Positions 23,317-38,023 of a DNA stretch of 60,000 bases are shown here, piece by piece. The translations under genes and the position numbers were made by a program. Position 1 is the stretch's first letter. Each line of letters starts with the position of its first letter. The DNA lies in the NCBI RefSeq assembly GCF_963678635.1, contig NC_087063.1, positions 17,860,143-17,920,142 of the forward strand, read 5' to 3'. Source of the stretch: Symsagittifera roscoffensis. Taxonomy: Eukaryota > Xenacoelomorpha > Acoela > Convolutidae. The notes beneath the pieces are model-generated. The model saw only the letters and a program-made list of their open reading frames with translations, had not been told where the DNA came from and did no database searches.

Positions 23317-26300
23317 TTGTTTTAAAACAAGTTCGTAAATGTTTGCAAATTTCAAAAAAGTTTAACACTTTCCGAGCTCAGAATTCAACGGAAAAACCAA
23401 AAGTTAAGATGCATCATCGAATCTATCTAGACCCACAGAAAAACTTATGTTTTCTATTGTAAATCTGTTCAAACTTCAGGCCTTAATTTCCATAGCAATT
23501 CTACAAATGCTGTTTTGGGCAGAGCTCTAGCCACTTAGCCAGTGCGCTTTGGTTACATCAGAGTGTTTTTTGTTCACTTTCTGTATGTTGAGCATCACAA
23601 AACAAAATCCACGCTTGTGAAGCCAAATTGCTTGCCACGCTTGCTTCGCAATTTTAAAATCTCCATTCGCACAACAATTAGTCATTGTAGTAGTACACTT
23701 GTTTTCGTCTTTTTGGTATATTTCCTTTTATATACAAAAATGATATTGGAATTCCCCAACAAACGTTCTTTTTATAGCCAAAAACTCGTAGCTTTGAAGC
23801 AAATCTTTCGAATGCATATTCATAAATATTGCAGAAAGATGAATGAAAGATCCAGAAATTGATAACTAACATGGTGTATGAAAGCAAAATGCGAGGAGTT
23901 TTTGGATAATAAGATAATGTAGAAATAGTTTATTCCTGCAAGATGTTGTCTAGCTATTGCATTCTTAGTACCTTTAGCTTCTTAGTACTTTCGCAGTATG
24001 CAGCATCCTTATTGACATAAAATAAAAACCCGCATCCACTAAAAAAAAAACCCGAAGGCTTATGCAATCGACGAAATGCTTATTGTGCGCCTATCCAGTG
24101 CACAGTATGGCCTCGTAGTGTTTTTCCATACTCTGGAATTAAAGTTTGTGCTTTTTAATCAACCTTTTTATCCCCAAAATTTAAAAAAGCATGATAAGCA
24201 TTTTTCCGTTCTATGAAATTGTATGACAAGCATTTCATCCACAAATGATTTAAAATATTTGTTTTGATATTTTGTGTTTCGTCCGAAACACTAATCAAGT
24301 ATTTTTGTCATGAGAAAATCCAGAGTGTAACTGGCAGTCACTACGCAGATAAACTGCATTTGGTAATTTTAGCCTTGTAAGTTAATTTTAACAGTTTCAC
24401 AAGGAATTAAATACCAAAAATGTAACTTTTTGTATGTGGCTAAATAATTGTTAGTTTGAAAATTTTTTTGGTGGATGAGAAAAAAGGCCTGTTTTTCTTA
24501 CAAATTTGATTTTAAATTAGCAAATGAAACAAAAACATAATAATCGTGTTCACAAAAAAACAGTATTCGGTTTTTTAGTTGAAAAACTCATCTTGGACTA
24601 CGTTGGAGATGGGAAAAGAAAATGCGCGAAAAAGGCAATTTTTTGAATCAAAATGATTCAAAAATTTCGCTGAGACAAAAAAAAATAAAATTATTCATAA
24701 AAATAATATCAATAAAATCATCAATAAAAATTATAATTATCATATTAATCATAATATTAATCATAAAACATGATAAATAAAATAATACTGATGATAAAAT
24801 CTCAATAATATTAATCAGAATAACAATATCAAAATAATAAACATAAAAGTAATCGGAATACTAGTCATAATAATCATGATTATAATGATAGAACCACAAT
24901 TTGTTTTCAAACGAGTACTAGCTACAGAGTTATACTTAATATAAACTACAGAAACAACTCTGTATTGTATTGGAAAACAAGGCGCCGACCACGGCATGTT
25001 TTCAGGTTTCTCTTGCAGTTTTGGCCTGTTTTTTGTCCTTTTTTTAATTAAACTTCGTCTGCGGTACACATAAGTTCAAAAAAAGCAATATACAGTCTCT
25101 AAAACAAATTTTAAATTTTGTATGAGTTTTGTATGACAGGCTTTTTTCCCATAAATTTCATATATGAAACTGTTGAATAAGCTTTTTTTCTATGGACGTC
25201 AACCCGGGAAATTAAAGTCAGGATATTTTCCAAGATAATAGAATCTCTTCTAGTCCGTTTTAGTTGAGTTTAGTGCATGCAGAAAAATATTTATATCGAT
25301 TAGAATAAATTTAGTTAAAAAGTTCTAACAGTGGATAAAAATTTTAAGCAATCATGAAAAAAACAATGTGCTGATATTTTCCTTAATACAAAACCTATAA
25401 TTGCGTTCATTGAAACAACCATTATTGCAAATGAAAAAATGAAAAAGTAAGAAAAACATAAATTTGAACTGGTTTTTAAACTGCTATGACAATTTTTTAA
25501 TTTTCCAAATAATTCAGCATCTATGAAAATCATACAAGGTAAGCAAGACAGATGTAAGGTTGAAAATTGAAATGGCAAGCAAAAAGAATTATAGTCGATT
25601 ATAAACTTTTGAAATTGATTTTTTTAAATAAAAAACATGATTGAAATTGAGATAAAAGTGATGATTGAATAAGAAACAGATTGAAAATTAATAGAATATA
25701 ATTGATTTATAATTATAATTGATTCTATTTTTTTTCCAAAAAAGAGATTTTGATTGAATAACAAATGGTTATAATTGATTTTTTCTCAATTTTTCAAATT
25801 ATTTTTCTCAAAATAGTTTCAAAATCCTTTTAGAACATTCGCAACGGGATACTCGCAAGATGCTCCATTCAATTGAAAATGTTTATCTCGTTAATCCTGA
25901 ATACTTTCAAACATTTTTTTGTTTTTGTTTCTATTGCACAACGATGTTTTTTTTGAATTTTTACTAAACCGTTTCTACACTAGAATAATTGTTGTAACTG
26001 ATTTACTTATTAATCCCTTTTTTCTATCATTTTTTAGTTTTTTATGAGTCAATGAAAACTTTATAACATTCAATGAAAAATTGAAAGTTTCACAAGCACC
26101 AGAAAAATCATTTTTTTTTTCGGCGATTAATTGACACAAAGTGCGAGAAAAAAAAAAGATTTTTTTGTTTCTGATTTTCCTTTATTACATCCCCCCACAT
26201 GCATATAAAAATACAAGGGTTATGTTTAGCGTCTGTTAATGTTTCAAAAGCACTAAATATTGAGCTCGTATTCAGACTTAGGTTGAATTTGGAACGTATT

Positions 26301-26911
26301 AATTCACTGCTAACGCTTGTTATAAGAACGCATTAAATTGCGCATTGTTTATCCCAAATTCACCAATATAGCAATTTTCAAAAGCCTGTAACAGTACAAA
26401 AAAGGATCACAGATACCCTATTTTTTCAAATCAGCTCAGTACAACAATATCTCTCAGATGGCATAAAAGTTTCCGTCAAAAATACTTAGTTCAGTGGTCG
26501 AAGTTTGACCGAATAAAAAATCACCCAAGCAGAAAAATTCCGCTCATTCTTGGAAAGTGGAACAGATAGGGCTTTTATGTGACAAATCACTCGATCCTTA
26601 TTGATGATTGTTTGTGGTACTGATTTTGTTTGGAAAAAAATTGGGAAAAATCATATGCCCCAATTTTTCCTGTATTTCATATTTCCAACTGATTTGTTAT
26701 ATTTTGTTTTTGAAGCAAGAAAAATTTTGAGTAGCGTTTACAACATAATTATTCAGCGAAAATCAAGGCAAACAAAAGATGAGTCGGATTCTTCAAAATT
26801 CTACAAAAATGTCGGTTTTTGTTTAAGGCTTCAAGAAAACCCAAATTTAATTATTGTTCCTCGGCAACAACCATGTGTTCGAAAGAAGTTCAATTGGGGA
26901 GCATACGAAAA

Positions 26912-29231
26912 ATGCTTCTAGAGATGGAGATGGGAAAAGAAAATGCGCGAAAAAGGCAATTTTTTGAATCAAAATGATTCAAAAATTTTGCTGAGACAAA
27001 AAAAAATATAATTATTCATAAAAATAATATCAATAAAATCATCAATAAAAATTATAATTATCATATTAATCATAATATTAATCATAAAACATGATAAATA
27101 AAAAAATACTGATGATAAAATCTCAATAATATTTATCAGAAAAACAATATCAAAATAATAAACATAAAAGTAATCAGAATACTAGTCATAATAATCATGA
27201 TTATAATGATAGAACCACAATTTGTTTTCAAACGAGTACTAGCTACAGAGTTATACTTAATATAAACTACAGAAACAACTCTGTATTGTATTGGAAAACA
27301 AGGCGCCGACCACGGCATGTTTTCAGGTTTCTCTTGCAGTTTTGGCCTGTTTTTTGTCCTTTTTTTAATTAAACTTCGTCTGCGGTACACATAAGTTCAA
27401 AAAAAGCAAAATACAGTCTCTAAAACAAATTTTAAATTTTGTATGAGTTTTGTATGACAGGGTTTTTTTCCCATAAATTTCATATATGAATCTGTTAAAT
27501 AAGCTTTTTTTCTATGGACGTCAACCCGGGAAATTAAAGTCAGGATATTTTCCAAGATAATAGAATCTCTTCTAGTCCGTTTTAGTTGAGTTTAGTGCAT
27601 GCAGAAAAATATTTATATCGATTAGAATAAATTTAGTTAAAAAGTTCTAACAGTGGATAAAAATTTTAAGCAATCATGAAAAAAACAATGTGCTGATATT
27701 TTCCTTAATACAAAACCTATAATTGCGTTCATTGAAACAACCATTATTGCAAATGAAAAAATGAAAAAGTAAGAAAAACATAAATTTGAACTGGTTTTTA
27801 AACTGCTATGACAATTTTTTAATTTTCCAAATAATTCAGCATCTATGAAAATCATACAAGGTAAGCAAGACAGATGTAAGGTTGAAAATTGAAATGGCAA
27901 GCAAAAAGAATTATAGTCGATTATAAACTTTTGAAATTGATTTTTTTAAATAAAAAACATGATTGAAATTGAGATAAAAGTGATGATTGAATAAGAAACA
28001 GATTGAAAATTAATAGAATATAATTGATTTATAATTATAATTGATTCTATTTTTTTTCCAAAAAAGAGATTTTGATTGAATAACAAATGGTTATAATTGA
28101 TTTTTTCTCAATTTTTCAAATTATTTTTCTCAAAATAGTTTCAAAATCCTTTTAGAACATTCGCAACGGGATACTCGCAAGATGCTCCATTCAATTGAAA
28201 ATGTTTATCTCGTTAATCCTGAATACTTTCAAACATTTTTTTGTTTTTGTTTCTATTGCACAACGATGTTTTTTTTGAATTTTTACTAAACCGTTTCTAC
28301 ACTAGAATAATTGTTGTAACTGATTTACTTATTAATCCCTTTTTTCTATCATTTTTTAGTTTTTTATGAGTCAATGAAAACTTTATAACATTCAATGAAA
28401 AATTGAAAGTTTCACAAGCACCAGAAAAATCATTTTTTTTTTCGGCGATTAATTGACACAAAGTGCGAGAAAAAAAAAGATTTTTTTGTTTCTGATTTTC
28501 CTTTATTACATCCCCCCACATGCATATAAAAATACAAGGGTTATGTTTAGCGTCTGTTAATGTTTCAAAAGCACTAAATATTGAGCTCGTATTCAGACTT
28601 AGGTTGAATTTGGAACGTATTAATTCACTGCTAACGCTTGTTATAAGAACGCATTAAATTGCATACTGTTTATCCCAAATTCACCAATATAGCAATTTTC
28701 AAAAGCCTGTAACAGTACAAAAAAGGATCAAAGATACCCTATTTTTTCAAATCAGCTCAGTACAACAATATCTCTCAGATGGCATTAAAGTTTCCGTCAA
28801 AAATACTTAGTTCAGTGGTCGAAGTTTGACCGAATAAAAAATCACCCAAGCAGAAAAATTCCGCTCATTCTTGGAAAGTGGAACAGATAGGGCTTTTATG
28901 TGACAAATCACTCGATCCTTATTGATGATTGTTTGTGGTACTGATTTTGTTTGGAAAAAATTGGGAAAAATCATATGCCCCAATTTCTCCTGTATTTCAT
29001 ATTTCCAACTGATTTGTTATATTTTGTTTTTGAAGCAAGAAAAATTTTGAGTAGCGTTTACAACATAATTATTCAGCGAAAATCAAGGCAAACAAAAGAT
29101 GAGTCGGATTCTTCAAAATTCTACGAAAATGTCGGTTTTTGTTTAAGGCTTCAAGAAAACCCAAATTTAATTATTGTTCCTCGGCAACAACCATGTGTTC
29201 GAAAGAAGTTCAATTGGGGAGCATACGAAAA
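26912..29231 (+). repeat. Array unit U2 (short, 2320 bp)
   Basis: A head joined directly to segment B at cagtctcta/aaacaaattt. The exon, hairpin and old element copy are missing. The left junction ATGC is at 26912-26915. Almost identical to U4, and to the second half of U1 and U3. Confidence 0.9.
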
Positions 29232-29830
29232 ATGCTTCTAGAGATGGAGATGGGAAAAGAAAATGCGCGAAAAAAGCAATTTTTTGAATCAAAATGATTC
29301 AAAAATTTCGCTGAGACAAAAAAAAATTATTCATAAAAATAATTTCAATAAAATCATCAATAAAAGTTATAATTATCATATTAATCATAATATTAATCAT
29401 AAAATATGATAAATAAAATAATAATGATAATAAATTCTCAATAATATTAATCAGAATATCAATATCAAAATAATAAAAATAAAAGTAATCAGAATACTAG
29501 TCATAATAATCATGATAATAATGATAGAACCACAATTTGTTTCCAAACGAGTACTAGCTACAGAGTTATACTTAATCTAAACTACAGAAACAACTCTGCA
29601 TTGTATTGGAAAACAAGGCGCCGAGCACGGCATGTTTTCAGGTTTCTCTTGCAATTTTGGCCTGTTTTTTGTCCTTTTTTAAATTAAACTTCGTCTGCGG
29701 TACACATAAGTTCAAAAAAAGCAATATACAGTCTCTATAGTGTTTTGGGATATCTGCGAAAACCTATAAAAAATCGAGAAAAAGAGTTCCCACTCTACTG
29801 AATTTTTTTTTGCCATAAGCTGTTTTTATA

Positions 29831-29888
29831 AAAGCTTTAGACTGACCATTGGTTATTAATTAATAAGCAATGGTCAGTCTAAAGATTT
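29831..29888. repeat. 58-bp hairpin, copy 2
   Basis: Same inverted repeat as at 21645, with one mismatch in the right arm (aaagattt instead of aaagcttt). Confidence 0.95.
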
Positions 29889-29929
29889 GTATAGATAGCT
29901 AGCTCTGAGAGATTTGATCTTCATTTCAG

Positions 29930-30063
29930 GTACTCTGCGTGTGCGTGACATGGTCAAGTGCGGATTCTTTTTGAATATTCTTTGCTTCACAGTTGCAACA
30001 TGTTGGGCATTCACTTGGGGAAATGTCGTGTTTTCTATGCACCAGCCGCTTGAAACTTCATGA
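29930..30063 (+). CDS. SLC13 terminal exon, copy 2 (intact)
   Basis: Acceptor tttcag, same phase, 43 codons and TGA at 30061-30063. Compared with copy 1 I count four base changes: three silent and one Leu to Phe (CGFFLNI). Open and splice-compatible with exon 14536-14718. Confidence 0.88.
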
Positions 30064-31025
30064 AACTAAAACAATCAAAACAAAACTCTAAAGAGTATAC
30101 ATTCATTGCAAGGGACTTTATAATGAATAATCAGATATCGTATAAATTAGTCAGACAAGCAAAAATATATATCGTATCAACAAAAATTTTGAATGTACTG
30201 CAGCTTTTTGAATAGTTGACTGAGATCTGATTTTATATCTCCCAAATCCATCAATTTCTGATATCTTCAAAAAATAATATTGAAAAATCTTGCTAAATCT
30301 TGAAAAACATCTCAGCTGTCTTGAAAATTTTTTCAAGATGACTGGACATGAAAATACCAAATGTGCTCCTTAAGGTTCCATGCTTTTGGTTTTATAGTTT
30401 TGCCGAAGTTTTTGTTATCACGATTCTGGAATCTACACTCATATCTTTTACATATGTTAGAGGATTGCAGGGCTACACAGCCAAGGAAAAACTTGACACT
30501 TTCTGCTAGAAACTTAAGAGTCCAAGTCAATCCTGGACTTCCTGGCAGGAGCCATTCAGGAACCCTGCCACGAAGACTCAGATAAAAAAAACGTGAAAAC
30601 CAAGTCTGGACACCAGCCAGTACCCTTCTAAGAAACCCAGGAAATCAGCAGTTTTAATTACCTAAGCCTTTTGTTATTTTTTAGTAAAGCTACAATTTAT
30701 TTTTGTGCTTGAGCAAGGATTGTTAGAAAGCAAAAAAGCAAAAATTCCAGAACGAACTTTTGACTAAAAGAACCAAATTTTATTATTGTTTTTTTTGCTT
30801 TCAAAGAGCAAGTTAAACCAAAACATGACAGAAAATAATTCCACAGTTTTCAATTTTTTGATGTATAATTTTTAGCCCCATAGAAAATCTTATGTTTTTA
30901 TCATAAAGCTGTGTAAAACTCAAGCTTTAACTTTTTCAATAAACCTACAAAAGCGTTTTATTTGCAGAAAATTTGCCACTTGACTTGAGGGCTTTTCTGA
31001 TTGAGAACACCCCAAATTGCGTTGT

Positions 31026-31502
31026 TGTTCTGACCTTCGAACAAAGTGCGGAAAAATTATGCTTGGATCGGTTACGATCGGTTATTTATTCTGTCGATTT
31101 TCGAATTCTTAACTGAGCTTTTTTGAAGAAATCTTGTAAAAAATTTTATTGTCTGGAGCTCAAATTTAAAGAAATTGCACTTGCAATCATTTTTTGTAGA
31201 GCTAATGGGGTTTAAAATTATTGATTCGACCAACTGGAGAAATTTAAGGCGCGATGTATTGCAATCTTGTGACCCGTGTAAGCAGCGAATTTTTGAGCTG
31301 AATTGAGGCAAGTCATTCGCTCTTAAAAATTGGATTAGACCTGCTAAACACATTCCTTTTTAGTTTACTTTAGCGGAGAAAAAGAAAAAAAAACATGATT
31401 TTTTTTAAAAAAAAATTCGTCTTTTTTTCAACCATAGAGTTTTTGATTTAAGTGTATTCGGAAACATTCAGGAGTTTGCCGTGATATACGAGCAGTCTTG
31501 TT
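31026..31502 (+). mobile_element. Old hairpin-element copy inside U3
   Basis: Counterpart of 22840-23316 with very few base changes (for example cgtgtaagc for cgcgtaagc). Duplicated with the unit, not inserted separately. Confidence 0.6.
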
Positions 31503-34500
31503 TTGTTTTAAAACAAGTTCGTAAATGTTTGCAAATTTCAAAAAAGTTTAACACTTTCCGAGCTCAGAATTCAACGGAAAAACCAAAAGTTAAGATGCAT
31601 CATCGAATCTATCTAGACCCACAGAAAAACTTATGTTTTCTATTGTAAATCTGTTCAAACTTCAGGCCTTAATTTCCATAGCAATTCTACAAATGCTGTT
31701 TTGGGCAGAGCTCTAGCCACTTAGCCAGTGCGCTTTGGTTACATCAGAGTGTTTTTTGTTCACTTTCTGTACGTTGAGCATCACAAAACAAAATCCACGC
31801 TTGTGAAGCCAAATTGCTTGCCACGCTTGCTTCGCAATTTTAAAATCTCCATTCGCACAACAATTAGTCATTGTAGTAGTACACTTGTTTTCGTCTTTTT
31901 GGTATATTTCCTTTTATATACAAAAATGATATTGGAATTCCCCAACAAACGTTCTTTTTATAGCCAAAAACTCGTAGCTTTGAAGCAAATCTTTCGAATG
32001 CATATTCATAAATATTGCAGAAAGATGAATGAAAGATCCAGAAATTGATAACTAACATGGTGTATGAAAGCAAAATGCGAGGAGTTTTTGGATAATAAGA
32101 TAATGTAGAAATAGTTTACTCCTGCAAGATGTTGTCTAGCTATTGCATTCTTAGTACCTTTAGCTTCTTAGTACTTTCGCAGTATGCAGCATCCTTATTG
32201 ACATAAAATAAAAACCCGCATCCACTAAAAAAAACCCGAAGGCTTATGCAATCGACGAAATGCTTATTGTGCGCCTATCCAGTGCACAGTATGGCCTCGT
32301 AGTGTTTTTCCATACTCTGGAATTAAAGTTTGTGCTTTTTAATCAACCTTTTTATCCCCAAAATTTAAAAAAGCATGATAAGCATTTTTCCGTTCTATGA
32401 AATTGTATGACAAGCATTTCATCCACAAATGATTTAAAATATTTGTTTTGATATTTTGTGTTTCGTCCGAAACACTAATCAAGTATTTTTGTCATGAGAA
32501 AATCCAGAGTGTAACTGGCAGTCACTACGCAGATAAACTGCATTTGGTAATTTTAGCCTTGTAAGTTAATTTTAACAGTTTCACAAGGAATTAAATACCA
32601 AAAATGTAACTTTTTGTATGTGGCTAAATAATTGTTAGTTTGAAAATTTTTTTGGTGGATGAGAAAAAAGGCCTGTTTTTCTTACAAATTTGATTTTAAA
32701 TTAGCAAATGAAACAAAAACATAATAATCGTGTTCACAAAAAAAACAGTATTCGGTTTTTTAGTTGAAAAACTCATCTTGGACTACGTTGGAGATGGGAA
32801 AAGAAAATGCGCGAAAAAGGCAATTTTTTGAATCAAAATGATTCAAAAATTTCGCTGAGACAAAAAAAAATAAAATTATTCATAAAAATAATATCAATAA
32901 AATCATCAATAAAAATTATAATTATCATATTAATCATAATATTAATCATAAAACATGATAAATAAAATAATACTGATGATAAAATCTCAATAATATTAAT
33001 CAGAATAACAATATCAAAATAATAAACATAAAAGTAATCGGAATACTAGTCATAATAATCATGATTATAATGATAGAACCACAATTTGTTTTCAAACGAG
33101 TACTAGCTACAGAGTTATACTTAATATAAACTACAGAAACAACTCTGTATTGTATTGGAAAACAAGGCGCCGACCACGGCATGTTTTCAGGTTTCTCTTG
33201 CAGTTTTGGCCTGTTTTTTGTCCTTTTTTTAATTAAACTTCGTCTGCGGTACACATAAGTTCAAAAAAAGCAATATACAGTCTCTAAAACAAATTTTAAA
33301 TTTTGTATGAGTTTTGTATGACAGGCTTTTTGCCCATAAATTTCATATATGAAACTGTTGAATAAGCTTTTTTTCTATGGACGTCAACCCGGGAAATTAA
33401 AGTCAGGATATTTTCCAAGATAATAGAATCTCTTCTAGTCCGTTTTAGTTGAGTTTAGTGCATGCAGAAAAATATTTATATCGATTAGAATAAATTTAGT
33501 TAAAAAGTTCTAACAGTGGATAAAAATTTTAAGCAATCATGAAAAAAACAATGTGCTGATATTTTCCTTAATACAAAACCTATAAATGCGTTCATTGAAA
33601 CAACCACTATTGCAAATGAAAAAATGAAAAAGTAAGAAAAACAAAAATTTGAACTGGTTTTTAAACTGCTATGACAATTTTTTAATTTTCCAAATAATTC
33701 AGCATCTATGAAAATCATACAAGGTAAGCAAGACAGATGTAAGGTTGAAAATTGAAATGGCAAGCAAAAAGAATTATAGTCGATTATAAACTTTTGAAAT
33801 TGATTTTTTTAAATAAAAAACATGATTGAAATTGAGATAAAAGTGATGATTGAATAAGAAACAGATTGAAAATTAATAGAATATAATTGATTTATAATTA
33901 TAATTGATTCTATTTTTTTTTCCAAAAAAGAGATTTTGATTGAATAACAAATGGTTATAATTGATTTTTTCTCAATTTTTCAAATTATTTTTCTCAAAAT
34001 AGTTTCAAAATCCTTTTAGAACATTCGCAACGGGATACTCGCAAGATGCTTCATTCAATTGAAAATGTTTATCTCGTTGATCCTGAATACTTTCAAACAT
34101 TTTTTTGTTTTTGTTTCTATTGCACAACGATGTTTTTTTTTGAATTTTTACTAAACCGTTTCTACACTAGAATAATTGTTGTAACTGATTTACTTATTAA
34201 TCCCTTTTTTCTATCATTTTTTAGTTTTTTATGAGTCAATGAAAACTTTATAACATTCAATGAAAAATTGAAAGTTTCACAAGCACCAGAAAAATCATTT
34301 TTTTTTTCGGCGATTAATTGACACAAAGTGCGAGAAAAAAAAAGATTTTTTTGTTTCTGATTTTCCTTTATTACATCCCCCCACATGCATATAAAAATAC
34401 AAGGGTTATGTTTAGCGTCTGTTAATGTTTCAAAAGCACTAAATATTGAGCTCGTATTCAGACTTAGGTTGAATTTGGAACGTATTAATTCACTGCTAAC

Positions 34501-35097
34501 GCTTGTTATAAGAACGCATTAAATTGCGCATTGTTTATCCCAAATTCACCAATATAGCAATTTTCAAAAGCCTGTAACAGTACAAAAAAGGATCACAGAT
34601 ACCCTATTTTTTCAAATCAGCTCAGTACAACAATATCTCTCAGATGGCATAAAAGTTTCCGTCAAAAATACTTAGTTCAGTGGTCGAAGTTTGACCGAAT
34701 AAAAAATCACCCAAGCAGAAAAATTTCGCTCATTCTTGGAAAGTGGAACAGATAGGGCTTTTATGTGACAAATCACTCGATCCTTATTGATGATTGTTTG
34801 TGGTACTGATTTTGTTTGGAAAAAAATTGGGAAAAATCATATGCCCCAATTTTTCCTGTATTTCATATTTCCAACTGATTTGTTATAATTTGTTTTTGAA
34901 GCAAGAAAAAATTTGAGTAGCGTTTACAACATAATTATTCAGCGAAAATCAAGGCAAACAAAAGATGAGTCGGATTCTTCAAAATTCTACAAAAATGTCG
35001 GTTTTTGTTTAAGGCTTCAAGAAAACCCAAATTTAATTATTGTTCCTCGGCAACAACCATGTGTTCGAAAGAAGTTCAATTGGGGAGCATACGAAAA

Positions 35098-37425
35098 ATG
35101 CTTCTAGAGATGGAGATGGGAAAAGAAAATGCGCGAAAAAGGCAATTTTTTGAATCAAAATGATTCAAAAATTTTGCTGAGACAAAAAAAAATAAAATTA
35201 TTCATAAAAATAATATCAATAAAATCATCAATAAAAATTATAATTATCATATTAATCATAATATTAATCATAAAACATGATAAATAAAAAAATACTGATG
35301 ATAAAATCTCAATAATATTAATCAGAAAAACAATATCAAAATAATAAACATAAAAGTAATCAGAATACTAGTCATAATAATCATGATTATAATGATAGAA
35401 CCACAATTTGTTTTCAAACGAGTACTAGCTACAGAGTTGTACTTAATATAAACTACAGAAACAACTCTGTATTGTATTGGAAAACAAGGCGCCGACCACG
35501 GCATGTTTTCAGGTTTCTCTTGCAGTTTTGGCCTGTTTTTTGTCCTTTTTTTAATTAAACTTCGTCTGCGGTACACATAAGTTCAAAAAAAGCAAAATAC
35601 AGTCTCTAAAACAAATTTTAAATTTTGTATGAGTTTTGTATGACAGGCTTTTTTCCCATAAATTTCATATATGAATCTGTTAAATAAGCTTTTTTTCTAT
35701 GGACGTCAACCCGGAAAATTAAAGTCAGGATATTTTCCAAGATAATAGAATCTCTTCTAGTCCGTTTTAGTTGAGTTTAGTGCATGCAGAAAAATATTTA
35801 TATCGATTAGAATAAATTTAGTTAAAAAGTTCTAACAGTGGATAAAAATTTTTAAGCAATCATGAAAAAAACAATGTGCTGATATTTTCCTTTATACAAA
35901 ACCTATAATTGCGTTCATTGAAACAACCATTATTGCAAATGAAAAAATGAAAAAGTAAGAAAAACATAAATTTGAACTGGTTTTTAAACTGCTATGACAA
36001 TTTTTTAATTTTCCAAATAATTCAACATCTATGAAAATCATACAAGGTAAGCAAGACAGATGTAAGGTTGAAAATTGAAATGGCAAGCAAAAAGAATTAT
36101 AGTCGATTATAAACTTTTGAAATTGATTTTTTTAAATAAAAAACATGATTGAAATTGAGATAAAAGTGATGATTGAATAAGAAACAGATTGAAAATTAAA
36201 AGAATATAATTGATTTATAATTATAATTGATTCTATTTTTTTTTCCAAAAAAGAGATTTTGATTGAATAACAAATGGTTATAATTGATTTTTTCTCAATT
36301 TTTCAAATTATTTTTCTCAAAATAGTTTCAAAATCCTTTTAGAACATTCGCAACGGGATACTCGCAAGATGCTTCATTCAATTGAAAATGTTTATCTCGT
36401 TGATCCTGAATACTTTCAAACATTTTTTTGTTTTTGTTTCTATTGCACAACGATGTTTTTTTTTGAATTTTTTTAAAACCGTTTCTACACTAGAATAATT
36501 GTTGTAACTGATTTACTTATTAATCCCTTTTTTCTATCATTTTTTAGTTTTTTATGAGTCAATGAAAACTTTATAACATTCAATGAAAAATTGAAAGTTT
36601 CACAAGCACCAGAAAAATCATTTTAATTTTTTTTTCGGCAATTAATTGACACAAAGTGCGAGAAAAAAAAAGATTTTTTTTGTTTCTGATTTTCCTTTAT
36701 TACATCCCCCCACATGCATATAAAAATACAAGGGTTATGTTTAGCGTCTGTTAATGTTTCAAAAGCACTAAATATTGAGCTCGTATTCAGACTTAGGTTG
36801 AATTTGGAACGTATTAATTCACTGCTAACGCTTGTTATAAGAACGCATTAAATTGCGCATTGTTTATCCCAAATTCACCAATATAGCAATTTTCAAAAGC
36901 CTGTAACAGTACAAAAAAGGATCACAGATACCCTATTTTTTCAAATCAGCTCAGTACAACAATATCTCTCAGTTGGCATAAAAGTTTCCGTCAAAAATAC
37001 CTAGTTCAGTGGTCGAAGTTTGACTGAATAAAAAATCACCCAAGCAGAAAAATTCCGCTCATTTTTCGAAAGTGGAACAGATAGGGCTTTTATGTGACAA
37101 ATCACTCGATCCTTATTGATGATTGTTTGTGGTACTGATTTTGTTTGGAAAAAATTGGGAAAAATCATATGCCCCAATTTCTCTTGTATTTCATATTTCC
37201 AACTGATTTGTTATATTTTGTTTTTGAAGCAAGAAAAATTTTGAGTAGCGTTTACAACATAATTATTCAGCGAAAATCAAGGCAAACAAAAGATGATTCG
37301 GATTCTTCAAAATTCTACGAAAATGTCGGTTTTTGCTTAAGGCTTCAAGAAAACCCAAATTTAATTATTGTTCCTCGGCAACAACCATGTGTTCGAAAGA
37401 AGTTCAATTGGGGAGCATACGAAAA
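35098..37425 (+). repeat. Array unit U4 (short, 2328 bp)
   Basis: Same head-to-B join at TCTA as U2. Small homopolymer differences from U2 account for the extra 8 bp. No exon. Confidence 0.9.
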
Positions 37426-38023
37426 ATGCTTCTAGAGATGGAGATGGGAAAAGAAAATGCGCGAAAAAAGCAATTTTTTGAATCAAAATGATTCAAAAAT
37501 TTCGCTGAGACAAAAAAAAATTATTCATAAAAATAATATCAATAAAATCATCAATAAAAATTATAATTATCATATTAATCATAATATTAATCATAAAATA
37601 TGATAAATAAAATAATACTGATGATAAATTCTCAATAATATTAATCAGAATATCAATATCAAAATAATAAACATAAAAGTAGTCAGAATACTAGTCATAA
37701 TAATCATGATAATAATGACAGAACCACAATTTGTTTCCAAACGAGTACTAGCTACAGAGTTATACTTAATATAAACTACAGAAACAACTCTGCATTGTAT
37801 TGGAAAACAAGGCGCCGAGCACGGCATGTTTTCAGGTTTCTCTTGCAATTTTGGCCCTTTTTTTGTCCTTTTTTAAATTAAACTTCGTCTGCGGTACACA
37901 TAAGTTCAAAAAAAGCAACATACAGTCTCTATAGTGTTTTGGGATATCTGCGAAAACCTATAAAAATCGAGAAAAAGAGTTCCCACTCTACTGAATTTTT
38001 TTTTGCCATAAGCTGTTTTTATA

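Larger units (their letters stand above)
21046..26911 (+). repeat. Array unit U1 (long, 5866 bp)
   Basis: Unit order: head (gatggagatggg word, then an AT-rich run of attaatcataa repeats), a segment ending agttcaaaaaaagc, hairpin, SLC13 terminal exon, 3' flank, an old hairpin-element copy (about 22840-23316), then at 24606 a second head joined directly after ggactacgtt, and segment B with a reversed old element copy (about 26170-26440). It ends at gcatacgaaaaatgc. The second head replaces the sequence seen at the same place in U6 and U7. Nearly identical to U3 except in the first kilobase. Confidence 0.9.
29232..35097 (+). repeat. Array unit U3 (long, 5866 bp)
   Basis: Same structure and length as U1, including the second head at 32787. 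Its first kilobase shares variants with U5 and U6 (for example cagtctctatagtg and gttttgggatatc), while the rest matches U1. U1+U2 (8186 bp) and U3+U4 (8194 bp) make a higher-order repeat. Confidence 0.9.

Noticed and set aside
24815-25069. Minus-strand 84-codon frame repeated in many units
   Set aside because: Half of it is the AT-rich simple repeat read as Ile/Met. No family resemblance; it persists because the units are near-identical.
26170-26440. A promoter or gene in segment B near the tataaaaat word
   Set aside because: The stretch aligns with a reversed, degraded hairpin element. TATA-like words are expected in such AT-rich DNA.
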